The translations under genes were made by a program, and so were the position numbers. The notes under the pieces were generated by a model. The model was not told the DNA's origin, made no database searches, and worked only from the letters and a program-made list of their open reading frames with translations. DNA of 64,000 nucleotides, from assembly GCA_945643635.1 (NCBI GenBank), contig CALZFC010000020.1, positions 436,001 through 500,000 of the forward strand, written 5' to 3'. This document shows positions 1-11,782 of the stretch, in pieces; position 1 is the first letter of the stretch; every line of letters starts with the position of its first letter. Source of the stretch: Allodiplogaster sudhausi (Eukaryota > Nematoda > Chromadorea > Rhabditida > Diplogasteridae).

Positions 1-788
1 GGGCTATTTAAGCGAATTTTACATCTAAATACATTCAACAAAAAAACACGCGGATTAATGAACATTCTTTTTTCCTCTGGTAGTATAAAGTTGAATGGTG
101 TAATTATTGCTCATTATCGGCTGATACATTGAGCACCTTGGCACCACCGATTCACTCGCGGAGATTTCTTCCAATTTCGATTCGAATGTAAATGTAGAAC
201 TTGACTGCTTATGTGCAGACATATGTATGTTTATATGTATGTTGATTTCGATACATGATCTTAAGATTTTGTATTAACGTGAGACAGCATGTGATAACTT
301 TGTTATGGTTGCATTAACTCCCAACACGGCTGAGTTTACGTTTTCCTCTACTCTGTTAATTACTGGAAAAGAAATCAACGAGCAAACCTCTCATTTTACT
401 GAAACATTATAGTAGACCGTGAGAATATTAACCACTTCCATCTCCTTCTTCTGTCTGTCTAGACTACAAGAATACATATGTTTCTCTTAAAATCGTAAAA
501 GGTAAACTTCACTAATTGCAAGTAAATGTTCAATTCGTTAATTGAAGCAAAAGCGCAAAAAGTTGGTAAAAAAACCTTTACAAATTCATTGATAGGTGAA
601 ATATTCCCTTTACTGACTACAGTAGCTCCCTTGACAGCATATGTTACCGTATCCGGATTACTATAGTTATCGCCTAGAGTACAATAGTTTTTGGGACTGA
701 AGAGTGTTTTTTATATGGCAATTTAGTACAAAATATCCTAATTTAACCCCTACCGTATACCCTGATTACTATAGTTATCTCTCTGAGA
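1..788. other. Non-coding flank upstream of the Str-type receptor
   Basis: I see no gene here. The stretch around 300-350, ending in a motif that reads as cacggctgagtttacg, recurs at about 23,185-23,210 (left palindrome arm) and, inverted, at about 28,440-28,460 (right arm). In all three places it lies upstream of a Str first exon, so it is the shared 5' flank of a duplicated receptor block. Two imperfect copies of a taccgtat/gattactatag segment lie at about 645-670 and 750-780. Confidence 0.5.
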
Positions 789-2900
789 ATGCTGTCTCTC
801 TCCGTGCACGAGCTCTACACACACGCGTTGTGCGCCGTCTCTCTGCTCGCCAACTCGCTCCTCATCGTTGTCATCTTCGCCTCTCGCAAGTCCGCTCTTG
901 CCATTGGCCGATATCGCCATCTCCTCCTCGCTTTCGCCATCGCCGACCTACTTCAGTCCGTGGTGCACTCATTCGTCGTGCCGGTATGGAGATCAAATGA
1001 GATATACGAAATTATTTTGTAATAAAAACAATTCTCCCACCTGTCTCAACCTCCTTAGTCCTCTTTCCCCTCTCCCATTTTCATCACTATGTCTTTCACT
1101 CTTTCACTCTCCCACTCTCGCTCTCTCTCTCTCTTTGTCTCTCTTTCTCTGGCTATCTCTCTCTCAGTGCGTCGAGATGACCTCCTTTGGCTACATCTTC
1201 TTCTTTCTGCGCACTGCATCATGGCTCGGCTGGCCGGCCACTCTCTCGATGCTCGTCTTCGTCCGCCTCTTCTACCAATCCTTCATTCTGCTCGTCTTCC
1301 ACTTCGTCTACCGCTACCTCGTTCTTCGCGAGTACGTTTCGAGCAAAAATAACGCTGCTTAAAAATGACCAAATGTAAATAAAACATTTCGTTGTTGCCA
1401 ATATCATTAAACAAAGATGTGAGTGAACTTGTAGAGATATTGAACTTTGGCTTGGATAGATAAGAAAAAAATATATATCTACATACTATGTATGTATGTA
1501 CATAGTAAGTATTTTCATCATATGTAGATATGCAATCATAAAACAGTGAGAATAACCAATCTCGCTTGCAGTCCTCCCCGCGTCTTCGCCTTCACGCGTG
1601 ATCTTTCTCCCTCCTCGTTAGTGGCCGTCGTCATTGTCGTCGACGTGGTCTTCGTCGGCTGCTTCCTCGTTGTCGCCGTAACTTTGCTACCTTGCGAGCT
1701 GAGCCGGACGGCGTTTACGACGCTGATTCAACAGGAGTATGGCATTCGACTAGGAGATGGCTTCATCGGCATCGTCTATCATGATGTGAGTTTGGAAATA
1801 TCTCTCTCCCTCTCTCTCTCCCTCTCCCTCTCTCCCTCTCTCCCTCTCTCTAACTGCATCTCTTCCAAAATGGCTCTCCCTTCTTTTTCTATCTCAAGCT
1901 CTATGTATGTCAATGTACCTCTTCTCACTAATTGAAGTAAAAAAAGAATAAGAAATAAAAGATAGAATGTGTTGCCAATGCAGCACTCTTCCTCCTCTTC
2001 GCATTCTCGCCTGGTCGTCTCCTACTTCGTCTCGATCGGCTGCGCCTTCGCCCTCTTCACCATCTCGGCGGCGACCCTTTTCTTCTACGCCTTCCGAATC
2101 GTTGCCTCAATCCGCTCTCTCCAAACAGACGCGAGACATGCAGCGGCAGCTCTTTCTTGCGCTACTCCTTCAGGCACAAAAAAACATTTATTTATATTTT
2201 ATATTTACATATAGCGAAGTTGGGTCTCTTGTCTTAAGAAAATTTTTTTTAAGTTACTTTATTTTAGAAATATAAAAGAAAAAAATTTACAAATTTAATT
2301 CCAGACACTCATTCCTCTGCTCTTCTCCTACATTCCTCTCGGGCTCATCCTGCTCATTCCAATGTTTGGTAGGCAATTTTTGATATTGTCCATTTAACTG
2401 TATTTCCATAAAAAAATTATTTTTACGTTAATTGCAATTTATAAAAAAAAGTTGTTTATAGATAAATTCCCAGCTTTCTCCGTCTCAGGCGTTGGTGTAA
2501 CCCTACTAGGAAATTGAATCATTTAGTTTCTATTATAGAATATAAATTAAAGTAAAGTATATTAAAATATTAAATATAATAATAAACAAAATAAATATAA
2601 ACTATATAAACTATGTTTGATAAAAAATAAAAATAAATAAAACAAGGCATCTCGCTGCCTGCTGGCGTCGGCGCGCCGCTCATCATGGCCACGGCGCTCT
2701 TCCCCGAAGACGACCCCGTGCTCATTCTCTTCTTTGTTTCCGCTCGTCTCTCAGCAGCTTCGTCCGTCGCCGCCTTCTTGCCTTCTTCTCTACCTGTTGT
2801 CCCTCCACCGTCCACCAGATTCTTCCCGCCTTTCTCGTGCCTGTCAACAAGACGCCGAATCAAAGTGGAGGCAGTGGCAGCAGCATTACTCGATGATATA
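789..2900 (+). pseudogene. Str-type seven-transmembrane chemoreceptor, probable pseudogene
   Basis: Nematode Str receptors are chemosensory GPCRs. Exons that I can place: 789-983 (start ATG, TM1-TM2, 65 codons), 1168-1331, 1572-1785, 1984 to about 2170, 2305-2368, then degenerate coding from about 2647. Splice phases agree across the first four exons. The family signature before TM6, TRDMQRQLFLALLLQ, lies near 2130-2175, followed by TLIPLLFSYIPLG in the 2305 exon and a TM7-like piece ending DDPVLILFFVSA near 2710-2750. Defects: the 1984 exon reads into the TRDMQRQ motif only with a one-base shift (about 2125), and its donor is GC (cag|gcacaa at about 2170) where GT would be expected. The C-terminal frame after 2755 does not look receptor-like. 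Introns 984-1167 and 1786-1983 contain CT-rich runs. It could be a live gene if the frameshift is an assembly error, but decay is more likely. Confidence 0.75.
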
Positions 2901-3042
2901 ATTTTTTATTTATTTAACAAACTATCTATTAGCAAATGTCTTTTTTTGTTGTTGGAATTGTTTATAGGGGAAAAATATGTCATCAATCAAAGTAATGCGC
3001 TTTGGTTTATTGCCTATGCATAAATGTCGGCATGAAAGCATA

Positions 3043-6000
3043 CAGTACCGCCCACGAGCCAGTGGTTCCGGCTCGAGCGGCTCCGAGCGGCTCGAGCCGC
3101 TCCGAGCCGCTCGAGCCGCTAAGAGCCGCGTTGAATTACACTCCAGAGGGCGAATGTTTCGGCTATCCGTTCCTTGTTTCATGCTCAGTAAATACTCATC
3201 TATCTATTCTGCTGGAAAAAAACGGAAAAAAACTGCCGAAGTAAAAAGTCATTATTATTGTACGTTCTCGATGACAAATATGGTGCTGTGTCTTAAAGTG
3301 TATGGTGTTAGGTGCAATTCATGGTCATTTTGGCAAGTTGCCAAGTTTTCAGACTTCGAAAATAAGCACAATTCTGGAGGTTTTTTTTTGCTTCTGATGT
3401 GTTTCCATTTTATTTTCGAATTGGAGTGGCTTTTGTGTTTCAGAAAGCCTCTACTCCTTGTCTACCGTGCAATGGCCAGTATGGGAGTCTAGACGGGATC
3501 GGGAGTTGCGTGCAGCCGACTCTTCGCTTCTCAATCGTCAAAGAGGAGCCATTAGATGGGTTATGGTTTTCATTTATACTTTAATTCAGCATAAGTTCTC
3601 TTATGGCTTTCATTTAAGAATATGCTGTAATTCAACATATGTTCTCCATTTATTTAACGTTAAATATCCGACTTTTGCCTTGAACGTGATGCTTTGTGGA
3701 TCCATTCTAGGAGATGTGACGTATTCAGCTGCGAGTCTCCTGATCTGCAATTCATTCGAAGACCGCATTGCGTGGGAACGTCAAAACAGGCTATAATTTT
3801 TTGCCTAATCGCTTGGGAGAAGCATGACCAGACACAGCAGGAGTTCACCGTCATCGAGAAGGCAGGCCTTACAGATCCCCGAGTCGGCTATGCTAACTGG
3901 GTTTGCAAATCATAACACTATTTTTAAAGATAACATCTAAAAAGTTGTTTACATAGGTTACATATCCGAATAAGAGAAGGTACAAGGGCGTTGTCCTCTT
4001 CGTTGGCACCGAAGCTGCAGGCGAACGAGAGTGCAATAAGAAAATTGGTGAGCCAAGAAAAAGAAGAAGTAAGCCTTATTATACTAGCCCAAAGCAATTT
4101 TTGGCAATCGCTATCCAAATGAGGTCGGCACTCGCTTCTACTGTGATCGTCAACCCAATCGGATATAGCTCCGAATCTGAAGATGATGTACCTCTGAGAT
4201 CGTCTTCCCAGACTCCATCCACATCACTTGCGGTTGCCATCGTCCCTCCCGCAACCACTCCTCTCTTCCCGCAACCACTCTTCCCTCCTTCCGCAACCAC
4301 TCCAAGTACACAGCCGGCTTGGGTCATCAACATGACGAGACAACTTACCAACCACATTGACTCCCGCTTGTCTCAGGTGCGATATAAAAAGAAAATGTTC
4401 AACGAATTTTAATAAGGCAGACGTTGCATTTCTTACAGATGGAACGAAATATGAATTCTCGTTTTGATTAGTGAAAGCGATATATTCTGATTATGAAAGT
4501 AACAAGATATTTCAGCTCGAAAAAATGTGAACCAGAGAGTAAGCCTTTTGATGGCCGAAGTTTCGGCCCAGCGTGCAAATGTTCAATCTGCGCGTGATGC
4601 TGCTGAAAAAGCAGAGGAATCCAACCAAGTTCTTCTTCACAGAATTGCTCCCCGACCGCGCGATCAGGGTTTCATGCTAAGAGAATTAGAAAATTCCACA
4701 TTCGATAGTGTATAATTTAGATCGACGGTATACATTCTCTTCCAAAGAAGAAGTAGCTTGCTTGGCCGAGAATGCAAAGACTGGACCAGTCTTTGCTCGC
4801 CTTCTCTCTACCTCTGTCTTTGAAAATGAAACGGATAGAAATTAGCCATTTATGAAGCGGAAGAACGTGGCGAAGCGCAATTTCGTACTTAAAGTTGGTT
4901 AAGCTCTAATAATTCAAAATATGCTTCAATTTTGCAGTTGCTGGGACACTTCTTCTCAACATCTGACGCGCAGAAGTCCGTTCAAGAAAGCGACGCTATG
5001 CATCTCATCAACACTTACTCTCTTAAGCAAAAGAAGTTGGAAGATTCTTACAACAGTTCCTAATAGGTGAAAAACAGCGTTATCTGATTAAAAAGTATCA
5101 TTCTGCAGGAGAGAAGCGGTCGATGTGGGTGAACCGCGCGACTCGGACAGCCGAGTAAGAGACAGAAGCCGCTCCCGCAGTCCTACGATTAATTCTTATC
5201 GTTACAACTTGGAGTAAAACTAGAACATGTTTTGTCGCTTTCGAGGTTATATGAGAAATCAGGAATTATAGATTGCATTTTTCCTTAAAGTGATATGCCA
5301 ATTGTTTTCTGCTCAATTAATTTTGTTGTTTCTATGATAAAGTTCATTTTATAGCCTGATTTGACGTTCCCACGCAATGCGGTCTTCGAATGAATTGCAG
5401 ATCAGGAGACTCGCAGCTGAACACGTCACATCTCCTAGAATGGATCCACAAAGCATCACGCTCAAGGCAAAAGTCGGATATTTAACGTTAAATAAATGGA
5501 GAACATATGTTGAATTACAGCATATTCTTAAATGAAAGCCATAAGAGAACTTATGTTGAATTAAAGTATAAATGAAAACCATAACCCATCTAATGGCTCC
5601 TCTTTGACGATTGAGAAGCGAAGAGTCGGCTGCACGCAACTCCCGATCCCGTCTAGACTCCCATACTGGCCATTGCACGGTAGACAAGGAGTAGAGGCTT
5701 TCTGAAACACAAAAGCCACTCCAATTCGAAAATAAAATGGAAACACATCAGAAGCAAAAAAAAAACCTCCAGAATTGTGCTTATTTTCGAAGTCTGAAAA
5801 CTTGGCAACTTGCCAAAATGACCATGAATTGCACCTAACACCATACACTTTAAGACACAGCACCATATTTGTCATCGAGAACGTACAATAATAATGACTT
5901 TTTATTACGGCAGTTTTTTTCCGTTTTTTTCCGACAGTTTTTTTCCGTTTTTTTTTTAAGAATAGATAGAGGAGTATTTACTGAGCATGAAACAAGGAAC

Positions 6001-6126
6001 GGATAGCCGAAACATTCGCTCTCTGGCGTGTAATTCAACGCGGCTCCTAGCGGCTCGAGCGGCTCGGAGCGGCTCGAGCTGCTCGGAGCCGCTCGAGCCG
6101 GAACCACTGGCTCGTGGGCGGTACTG
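3043..6126. mobile_element. 3.1-kb foldback transposon with long terminal inverted repeats and internal exons
   Basis: The sequence begins CAGTACCGCCCACG at 3043 and ends with its reverse complement at 6126, each flanked by TA. TA flanking is typical of Tc1/mariner-type insertion. Terminal inverted repeats run about 3043-3797 and 5352-6126 (roughly 0.76 kb each), including a GC-rich stretch of repeated gagcggctc near both tips. The 1.55 kb between them is not inverted and contains spliced coding-like segments with no recognisable transposase. I read this as a non-autonomous element that enclosed host exons. Shadow ORFs in the two arms mirror each other and are not genes. Confidence 0.85.
3815..5220 (+). 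pseudogene. Captured multi-exon gene fragment inside the foldback element
   Basis: Exon-like pieces on the + strand join with consistent splice signals. A segment ending DPRVGYANW (to 3900, donor gtttgc) continues at 3957-4047 as VTYPNKRRYKGVVLFVGTE (acceptor acatag, donor ggtgag). A Ser/Pro/Thr-rich exon follows at about 4079-4377. A helical, coiled-coil-like exon lies at about 4530-4715 (containing LMAEVSAQRANVQSARDA). A last piece at about 4938-5065 contains LLGHFFSTSDAQKSVQESDAM and then stops. The 4.94-kb part vaguely resembles a BEN domain, but I cannot establish that. There is no start codon at the left edge, the 4.44-kb exon is interrupted, and the piece sits between TIRs, so it is probably a captured fragment rather than a working gene. 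Confidence 0.45.
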
Positions 6127-6995
6127 TACTTCATTGCACCATTTCAGTAGTGTGTATTTGCACAGAATAGAATATACTGCGTACAATTCCCATGTGTGTA
6201 TTCACGAAAAAATATATGTATGATTCAGTTTTCTATTGCCTCTAGAAATGACATCAAACAGCAGCTGTAGGAACACTAAAACACAGTTTACATGATCGTG
6301 AAGTCAGAAGAAAAAAGGTCATAAATTTCGTATATACCTGATGGGTAGACCGGTGATTTGAATTGTCAAGCAGATGCCGTTGTAATCATTGCCCTACACA
6401 ACTTGTTCAAAATCCTTGCAAACGTCTCCCTCACTCACTCGAACCTAGTATTGAGAGCCAATCACGATTGTTTTTTGGCTTCCTGAGGGTCACCCAGAGT
6501 TTGTATAGGTGGGGAGTTTCTTTGACGAGCTTCATGAAGCGTTCCATGAGACCGCTATCCCATGGCGCGCTGAAGGCGTTATGGAATAGCGCACTCCGTT
6601 TTACATTTAATAACTTCTCATTATATATATTTTTTCTTATCATATTTTCGGATCACGAACTGAATTGGTTTCATTCTCACATGCCTGGAGATCACACATA
6701 AGCTTTAAACATGCATAGTATGTATGTAATTCTCTTTTCTTGACATCTTCTTTTTGTTAGTTCAGGCTCGTATGGAAGTGTAGTTCTCATCCTCAATTGA
6801 ACAGCGACTTTATTTTTATTTATGCGTTCTATGACAAGTGTAAATATGTAATAAAGCAAGAAGTGCAACTATTAACACACTATTTCCTATTCGGATACAT
6901 ATAACAAATGCATTATATTGCCAGCAAGAATATAAATTGAGCAAACTGAAATTCTCCTCTACAACTATCAGTCTCTACGTCTTCAAAACATGAAG
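6127..6995. other. Non-coding flank, duplicated in the palindrome
   Basis: There is no convincing gene. The segment about 6640-6930 is similar to the DNA that surrounds the two TA-flanked elements at 23.75-23.83, 24.97-25.04 and 25.70-25.86 kb. Here those insertions are absent, so this copy shows the pre-insertion arrangement of the receptor block. Confidence 0.5.
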
Positions 6996-7001
6996 TCGCC
7001 T

Positions 7002-7135
7002 GTTCGGAGAAGTGGTGAACTCTCTTGAACGCTCTGCGACGCTTGGTTCTCGCAGATTCGCCTTGCTACGGCAGCAGATGATTGACGACAGCGCCTTGCG
7101 ATATTCCGTGCTCAAAGCATGCACAGAGTGTATTT
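7002..7135 (+). pseudogene. Exon-like segment FGEVV...LRYSVLK, copy 1 of 5
   Basis: The frame from 7002 reads FGEVVNSLERSATLG and later RQQMIDDSALRYSVLKACTE before stopping. The same frame is kept, with substitutions, in four more copies (22.4, 25.9, 26.9 and 29.1 kb). That suggests this strand was once coding, although longer ORFs exist on the opposite strand. I do not recognise the protein. It lies downstream of the Srsx-type gene in every copy where that gene is recognisable. Confidence 0.4.
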
Positions 7136-7200
7136 TGATGATATGATAATGACGAAATGATTGCTTTGTTTTAGTATTTGAAATTTAATTTTCAAAAAGA

Positions 7201-7330
7201 TACCGTATTTTCGCTATTAGTACCCGCGGGGTACTATTTTTCAATTCCCTTGCGGGGGGGGTACAATTAGAGAGAGGGGGGGGTTCAAATAAAGTAGGAG
7301 GGGGAGGGTTCTAATAGAGAAAATACGGTA
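7201..7330. repeat. Short MITE-like inverted repeat with G-rich core
   Basis: The ends are TACCGTATTTT and its reverse complement AAAATACGGTA, followed inward by ctattag-(t/a)accc on both sides. The interior has several runs of 7-9 G separated by short spacers. This is a compact terminal-inverted-repeat element of 130 bp without coding capacity. Confidence 0.7.
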
Positions 7331-7579
7331 TCATAGTAAGTGCATCCATCAGCAGCAATCAGTTCATGTATGTATGTCCTTCAAGTTTGCACAACAAAAA
7401 ACTAATGCTGTTTAAATGATTACGAATGAATTTAATTGTCGTTTACAAATGTGTGTTCTTGAGTAGCAAGCACAAGATTACGTTTTGACTTTTACTGATA
7501 AGAGAGAGTGGGCTGAGGCTAAAAATAATTACAATATTATTCTCAGAATAATTTTCTCCGATTTTTAATTTAACTTGGT

Positions 7580-7640
7580 TCGTTCGATTCGAGCCGCTCG
7601 GATCCGGTTGAGCCATATCCACTGGATCGTGGGCGGTACT
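7580..7640. repeat. Single end of a CAGTACCGCCCA-type foldback element
   Basis: This is a terminus similar to that of the 3,043-6,126 element (ending gtgggcggtactg then TA, with gagccgctcgg nearby). Only one end is recognisable. It sits directly at the 3' end of the Srsx-type reading frame and replaces its natural C-terminus. Confidence 0.6.
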
Positions 7641-9077
7641 GTACAACGTCAGAAGCAACCTTGTGAAGTAGAGAATGACGACATTAGTGGTGACGGAAGT
7701 GTTGACGAAGAGACCAGCGAAGAGTGTCACTTCGCGAGGAGGGCCATGGATTTCGTCGACGAAGAAAGAAGCAAAGAAGCAGATAGCAGAGGTCGCCGCC
7801 GAACCACCGACCACCACGATCGTGATTATCAGCATCGATCGGAAGAGACGACGGAGTGAGTGAGTGTGAACTGGAGAGAAAGAGAGGGAATTAGAGAGAA
7901 AGGGACTGAGAGAGTAAGAGAGTAAGAGAGAGAGATCGAAATATGAATGCGGATAGATGGGGGTCCTAAGAGTTCATCAACTGAGTTCGGCCCCATGAGC
8001 TTCAAGATTACCCAATGGACTACGATTGCCTGATTGCCGGATTAATAATATTAATTCCTCTTCTGTCAACACGTAGTAAGTTCTTATTATCATCGTCGTA
8101 CACGAATGATTCGTCGCTCATTGCCCTTCTTTCACTCTAATTTAATTTTTTATACCAAAACCATGCATATGAACTCTATCATCAGTTACCACTAGAGAAT
8201 GGTCTAGTATTTTCAAGTGAAAAAGTCTGCTCGTTCCCAAAGGTTTTTTTTGGCATATATTTTTTCATTTGGTTTTTTTTTGTTGATGAAAATTCGTTTG
8301 ACAAAAAAAACTCAGTTGATGAATACTTTGAGAGAAAGAAATTACGACAGTTGACGAGAAAATTTTGTTGGCTAAATGGAACGGAGGAAAAACAAGAGGA
8401 TGAAATTGAAGTCTTTCAATCAAAATTCGCGACAGATCCCAACCGAGCCTCTGTAGAATTCGCCAGACGGCAACGTAAATGATGAGTGCATCGCATTCAT
8501 GGCAATTCCTGCGACTACCCAGACGAATGACGCTGCTCCGTGAAACAGTGATGGTATGGAGCACGGAAATGAGCTCAAATATATTCATTTAATTTATTTT
8601 AAAGTAGTTCAAAAAAATGTTCAATAAAAATTATTTAATGATTCATGAAATGTTCAAGAATCACAGACCCTAAAATATGGGATGTTCGTTCTCCAATTAA
8701 GTGAAAACCATATTTTAAAGAAACTATTTTGATTAACCAACAAAAACCTAATAATTGAGTCAAAGTAGAAGGACGTTCATTAGCCACTTTTTACCTTTTT
8801 TTTAAAAAAGAAACTATGGCGAATAACCAGGGAACGTAATACATGAAATAAAAGATTCATTAGTACAATTGACTAGGGATAAACATGTAAAGAATAAAGA
8901 AAAAAAAAGAATTTTCAGAACATACTCCCGGCCAAGGAAAAGGAGGACGATTGATGCTTGGGCGCATGTGTAGGCGGAGACGAAGAAGAGATGACAGGAG
9001 AGATAGCGTGCCCCGTTCTTGAGCCTATAACTAAAATACGGCCGTATTACTGGACGAACTTCCCTTTATCGCTTAAA

Positions 9078-9148
<71 letters not shown>

Positions 9149-9715
9149 TACAACCAACTAGTTCATAGCTGCACAAGCGAGAAGACGATCAACCGCAATG
9201 GAAACGATCAGAGCGCGGCCAGCGATAACACCGGCCAGTGGAATTGCCTGAAAACCCGATGTTTATCAAGTGATAATCTCAAACTACAAAAAACCACGAC
9301 ACTTTCCGGCCCTAGCCCTCAAGATAGCCCCCTCCTATGAACTGGGATCTCCCACATAAAATCTCAATCTCGCTTTAGACCTCAATTGCGAAGCTGGTCA
9401 TTGGCGGCGTAATCACTCGACCAAAGATAAGTCCGGCGATCATCGGCAAATGGCCACAGACGTGGAAGGCGTCCATCAGAGAGCAGAGCGCGATGAGAAT
9501 GTTGCATGAGCCCTGGAGCTCTCTTAAATAATTAATTTTAAAAAAATATTAAAAAAAAATCCTTGAATATTTTGTTTATTTCAGCAAAGGGCCAACTAGA
9601 AATCTACCAACTTGTAGCGAATCGTTGCTCCGACGACGCACATATTGCCAAAGACGCCAAAAACGACAAAGAAAAGATAAAATAGTGTTAGCACGTCCGT
9701 GTATGTCGCCTTCAT
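7641..9715 (-). pseudogene. Srsx-type seven-transmembrane chemoreceptor pseudogene
   Basis: This is a nearly complete Srsx-like GPCR (nematode chemosensory family) on the minus strand. Exon 1 is 9715-9612 (start ATG; TM1 contains FGVFGNMCVVGATIRY). Exon 2 is 9522-9381 (GSCNILIALCSLMDAFHVCG, TM2); its phase fits exon 1 exactly. Exon 3 starts near 9252 (TM3, ending VSIAVDRLLACAAMN). Exon 4 is about 9017-8926 (YLSCHLFFVSAYTCAQASI, TM4). Exon 5 is about 8560-8450 (TM5, ALIIYVAVWRILQRL). Exon 6 is about 7870-7641 (TM6-TM7, ending VVILYFTRLLL). Defects: a TAG follows AMN at the exon 3 edge, exon 5 lacks one base at 8490/8491 compared with the 21.5-kb copy, and a transposon end truncates exon 6. Intron 3 contains a long (TA)n tract. 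Confidence 0.8.
9081..9145. repeat. (TA)n microsatellite
   Basis: About 64 bases of uninterrupted ta repeat lie within intron 3 of the Srsx-type pseudogene. The ORF that reads as alternating I-Y residues here is an artefact of it. Confidence 0.95.
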
Positions 9716-10203
9716 TCTGGAATATGTGTTATGGAAAACTCCACTCGTTCAAGACTTGTATCGAATTGTGAAGACCCGAGTGTATTGCGCACAAGGAATA
9801 TGATTTTCTTGGCTAAAATATAAGAAATATGATGTATATATGTACTCAGATCACACTGAGGTTAACAGCACTCGAGTGCATCAGAATCTGAATTTGCGAC
9901 TGGAATGTCACGCTTTGTTAGAAAAGCGTTTTTCATTAAATTCAAGTTGTACAATCTGTCAGACGGCAACAAAACAATACGGCGAGGGAAGGTAAAGGTA
10001 ACTTCTCAATATGAGCTTAGCCAGGCAGACCGACTTATGAAGTGAGGAAATGTATCACGTGGGTTCTTATGAGAGTGCATAAATAAAATGCACTCGAGTG
10101 CATCAGAATCTGAATGCAAGTGGCAGAGAAATGATGTGTGAAGGGAGTCATCAATCATGATAAACTGTTTTCATTAACTTTCATCTACTGTGAAGGAAAT
10201 TAT
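9716..10203. other. Upstream region of the Srsx-type gene, outside the palindrome
   Basis: There is no gene. A 30-base segment containing cactcgagtgcatcagaatc occurs twice (about 9870-9895 and 10090-10115); its core ctcgag is palindromic. The left edge of the big palindrome lies at 10,204. Confidence 0.5.
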
Positions 10204-10558
10204 AACACAAATGTGTACACATGGATATACGAATGCACAAAATTATGTAAAAAAAACCGCTGTACAGTAAACAAAGAAGCATGGCCCTTCAAACAGGCCT
10301 TTATTTGCATCAATAGAAATAGGCATATATATATACATATATACATAAATGCATGCCGCTACGAATGCATACGGAAGCGAACCGTAACATAATATGGAAA
10401 AACCCTGCACCACCATCTGATTTTCAGCAACCAAAGAGATCGAATTCTGAAATCCTTGTGTTTTACCAGTGGCCGAAACAAAATTAACCCTTTCCCCTTG
10501 GACTCTAGTATTCTGAAAAGGACAAAGGTAACAAAAAAAAAAACCTCGTACGTGACTC

Positions 10559-11351
10559 TTATAGCGGAAGGGCCCCTCCCTGGGCCGGCAACGAGTCTCT
10601 AATATAGGGCTGCATGCCACCTACTGACCGCCACCTCCCGCGGATGCGTACCTGCTCCAGGGCCGCCCCTGACCCAATTGATACCGCCGCACCGCCCACT
10701 CTGAGCTGGTGTGGAGTGATCCGCGCAATGTTCGCTTCGACACACGCTCGGGCCAACTCCTTCCGCATTGTGGACGTGGTGAGCGGCCGACCCGTGCTCC
10801 TGCTCGCGAACATGAATGCTTCTGCCTGATTAGGAAGCCAACTCATATGCAGCCCTCTTTCATCTGATCGTTTTTAGCCTTACGGATCCGAATGGCGATG
10901 ACATCGCCTTCCACCGTGATGTCCTTCCTCTGCAGAGCCACTGCCTCCGACACCCGAAGCAGGGCCGCCATGGCCAGCGCAGCAAATATCCCGATGCGGA
11001 TGTCTTCTCGCGGAGCGTCCTCCCTGAGCGCCCATGCGACCAGCTTGTCAACTTCCGCCCTCTCCGCCGCTGAGTGATGGCGCACTGCCTGCTGCCTCTG
11101 CGCCGCTGCCCGTGCCTATGCAACATCATTTTTTCCGCTATGTCCCCCATAACCCCTCCTACCATGGAAACCACCGTTCCTTCCTTCTCGGGATCCATTG
11201 CCTGCCCGGTGGCCGACTTGAATGCCGCTACTGCGGTAGTCAGCGTCGCCGCCGATGCGCCGTCAGCATATTTGCGTGCCATATGGCGCTTCGGGTTAAG
11301 GCCGATGCTGCGGTTGAACTTGATCTGGGCGCGCTCGCTCTGCTCGTACAT
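10559..11351 (-). pseudogene. Tyrosine recombinase of the PAT-like element (left arm), deleted
   Basis: In retroelements of this class the recombinase integrates a circular intermediate. The N-terminal part reads in one frame (about 11,351 to 11,090) and the catalytic part in another (11,085-10,843 and 10,846-10,559). Catalytic features visible are the first Arg in LLRVSEAVAL, the HxxR box HQLRVGG, GRWRS, and Tyr in MQPYIRDS. Compared with the right arm, about 58 bp are missing after NDQMKEG, which breaks the frame. The stretch GGAAVSIGSGAAL after the HxxR box, partly lost in the right arm, is retained here. Confidence 0.75.
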
Positions 11352-11536
11352 CTCTCTCGTACTGGTTGCAAGGGACCTTTCCGCTGCGTGCCAAATCGCT
11401 GCAGGTCCGGGGGGAGCTCGCTGATGCCTTCCGACAGAAATCTTTTCCTCGGGCCTATGATAAATACCTTACTCTTAAGGAGGGCCTTTCAAAAACGGTT
11501 TCTTGCAAATAGCATCCCGGGCGGGGTTTGGGTGGG

Positions 11537-11782
11537 AACCTAACCGTCTCTCACGGACACAATGGCGTAGAATTACGCAATACCCTCCCGCCCCTCCTTC
11601 CCTCCTCCCCGTGGCCCCGTGACCCTGACCGCGACGCAACCGCGCTCGCCTCTGAGAGAGAGAGCGTACCTCCAAACGCCCCATTATGGTGGCTCCTACA
11701 GTTCGTTTCTCTCCTTCCGTCGTCCACCATAATTCCCTTTTGGATCCCCGCTCTCTCAGAGGCTCGCCTAACAACAACCGTA
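11537..11782 (-). repeat. Internal A2 and B1 split repeats of the PAT-like element (left arm)
   Basis: A2 (11,537-11,677) repeats the 5' A1 block at 14,709-14,848. B1 (11,682-11,782) matches the right-arm B1 and B2. The pair lies between the RNase H and recombinase regions. Confidence 0.8.

Noticed and set aside
868..1362. Ser/Leu-rich ORFs across 0.87-1.38 kb
   Set aside because: They are alternative frames of the Str exons plus CT-repeat intron sequence; splice phases support only the receptor frame.
4079..4357. Minus-strand ORF over the Ser/Pro-rich exon of the 3.0-6.1 kb element
   Set aside because: It is an antisense shadow of the + strand exon, which has matching splice sites.
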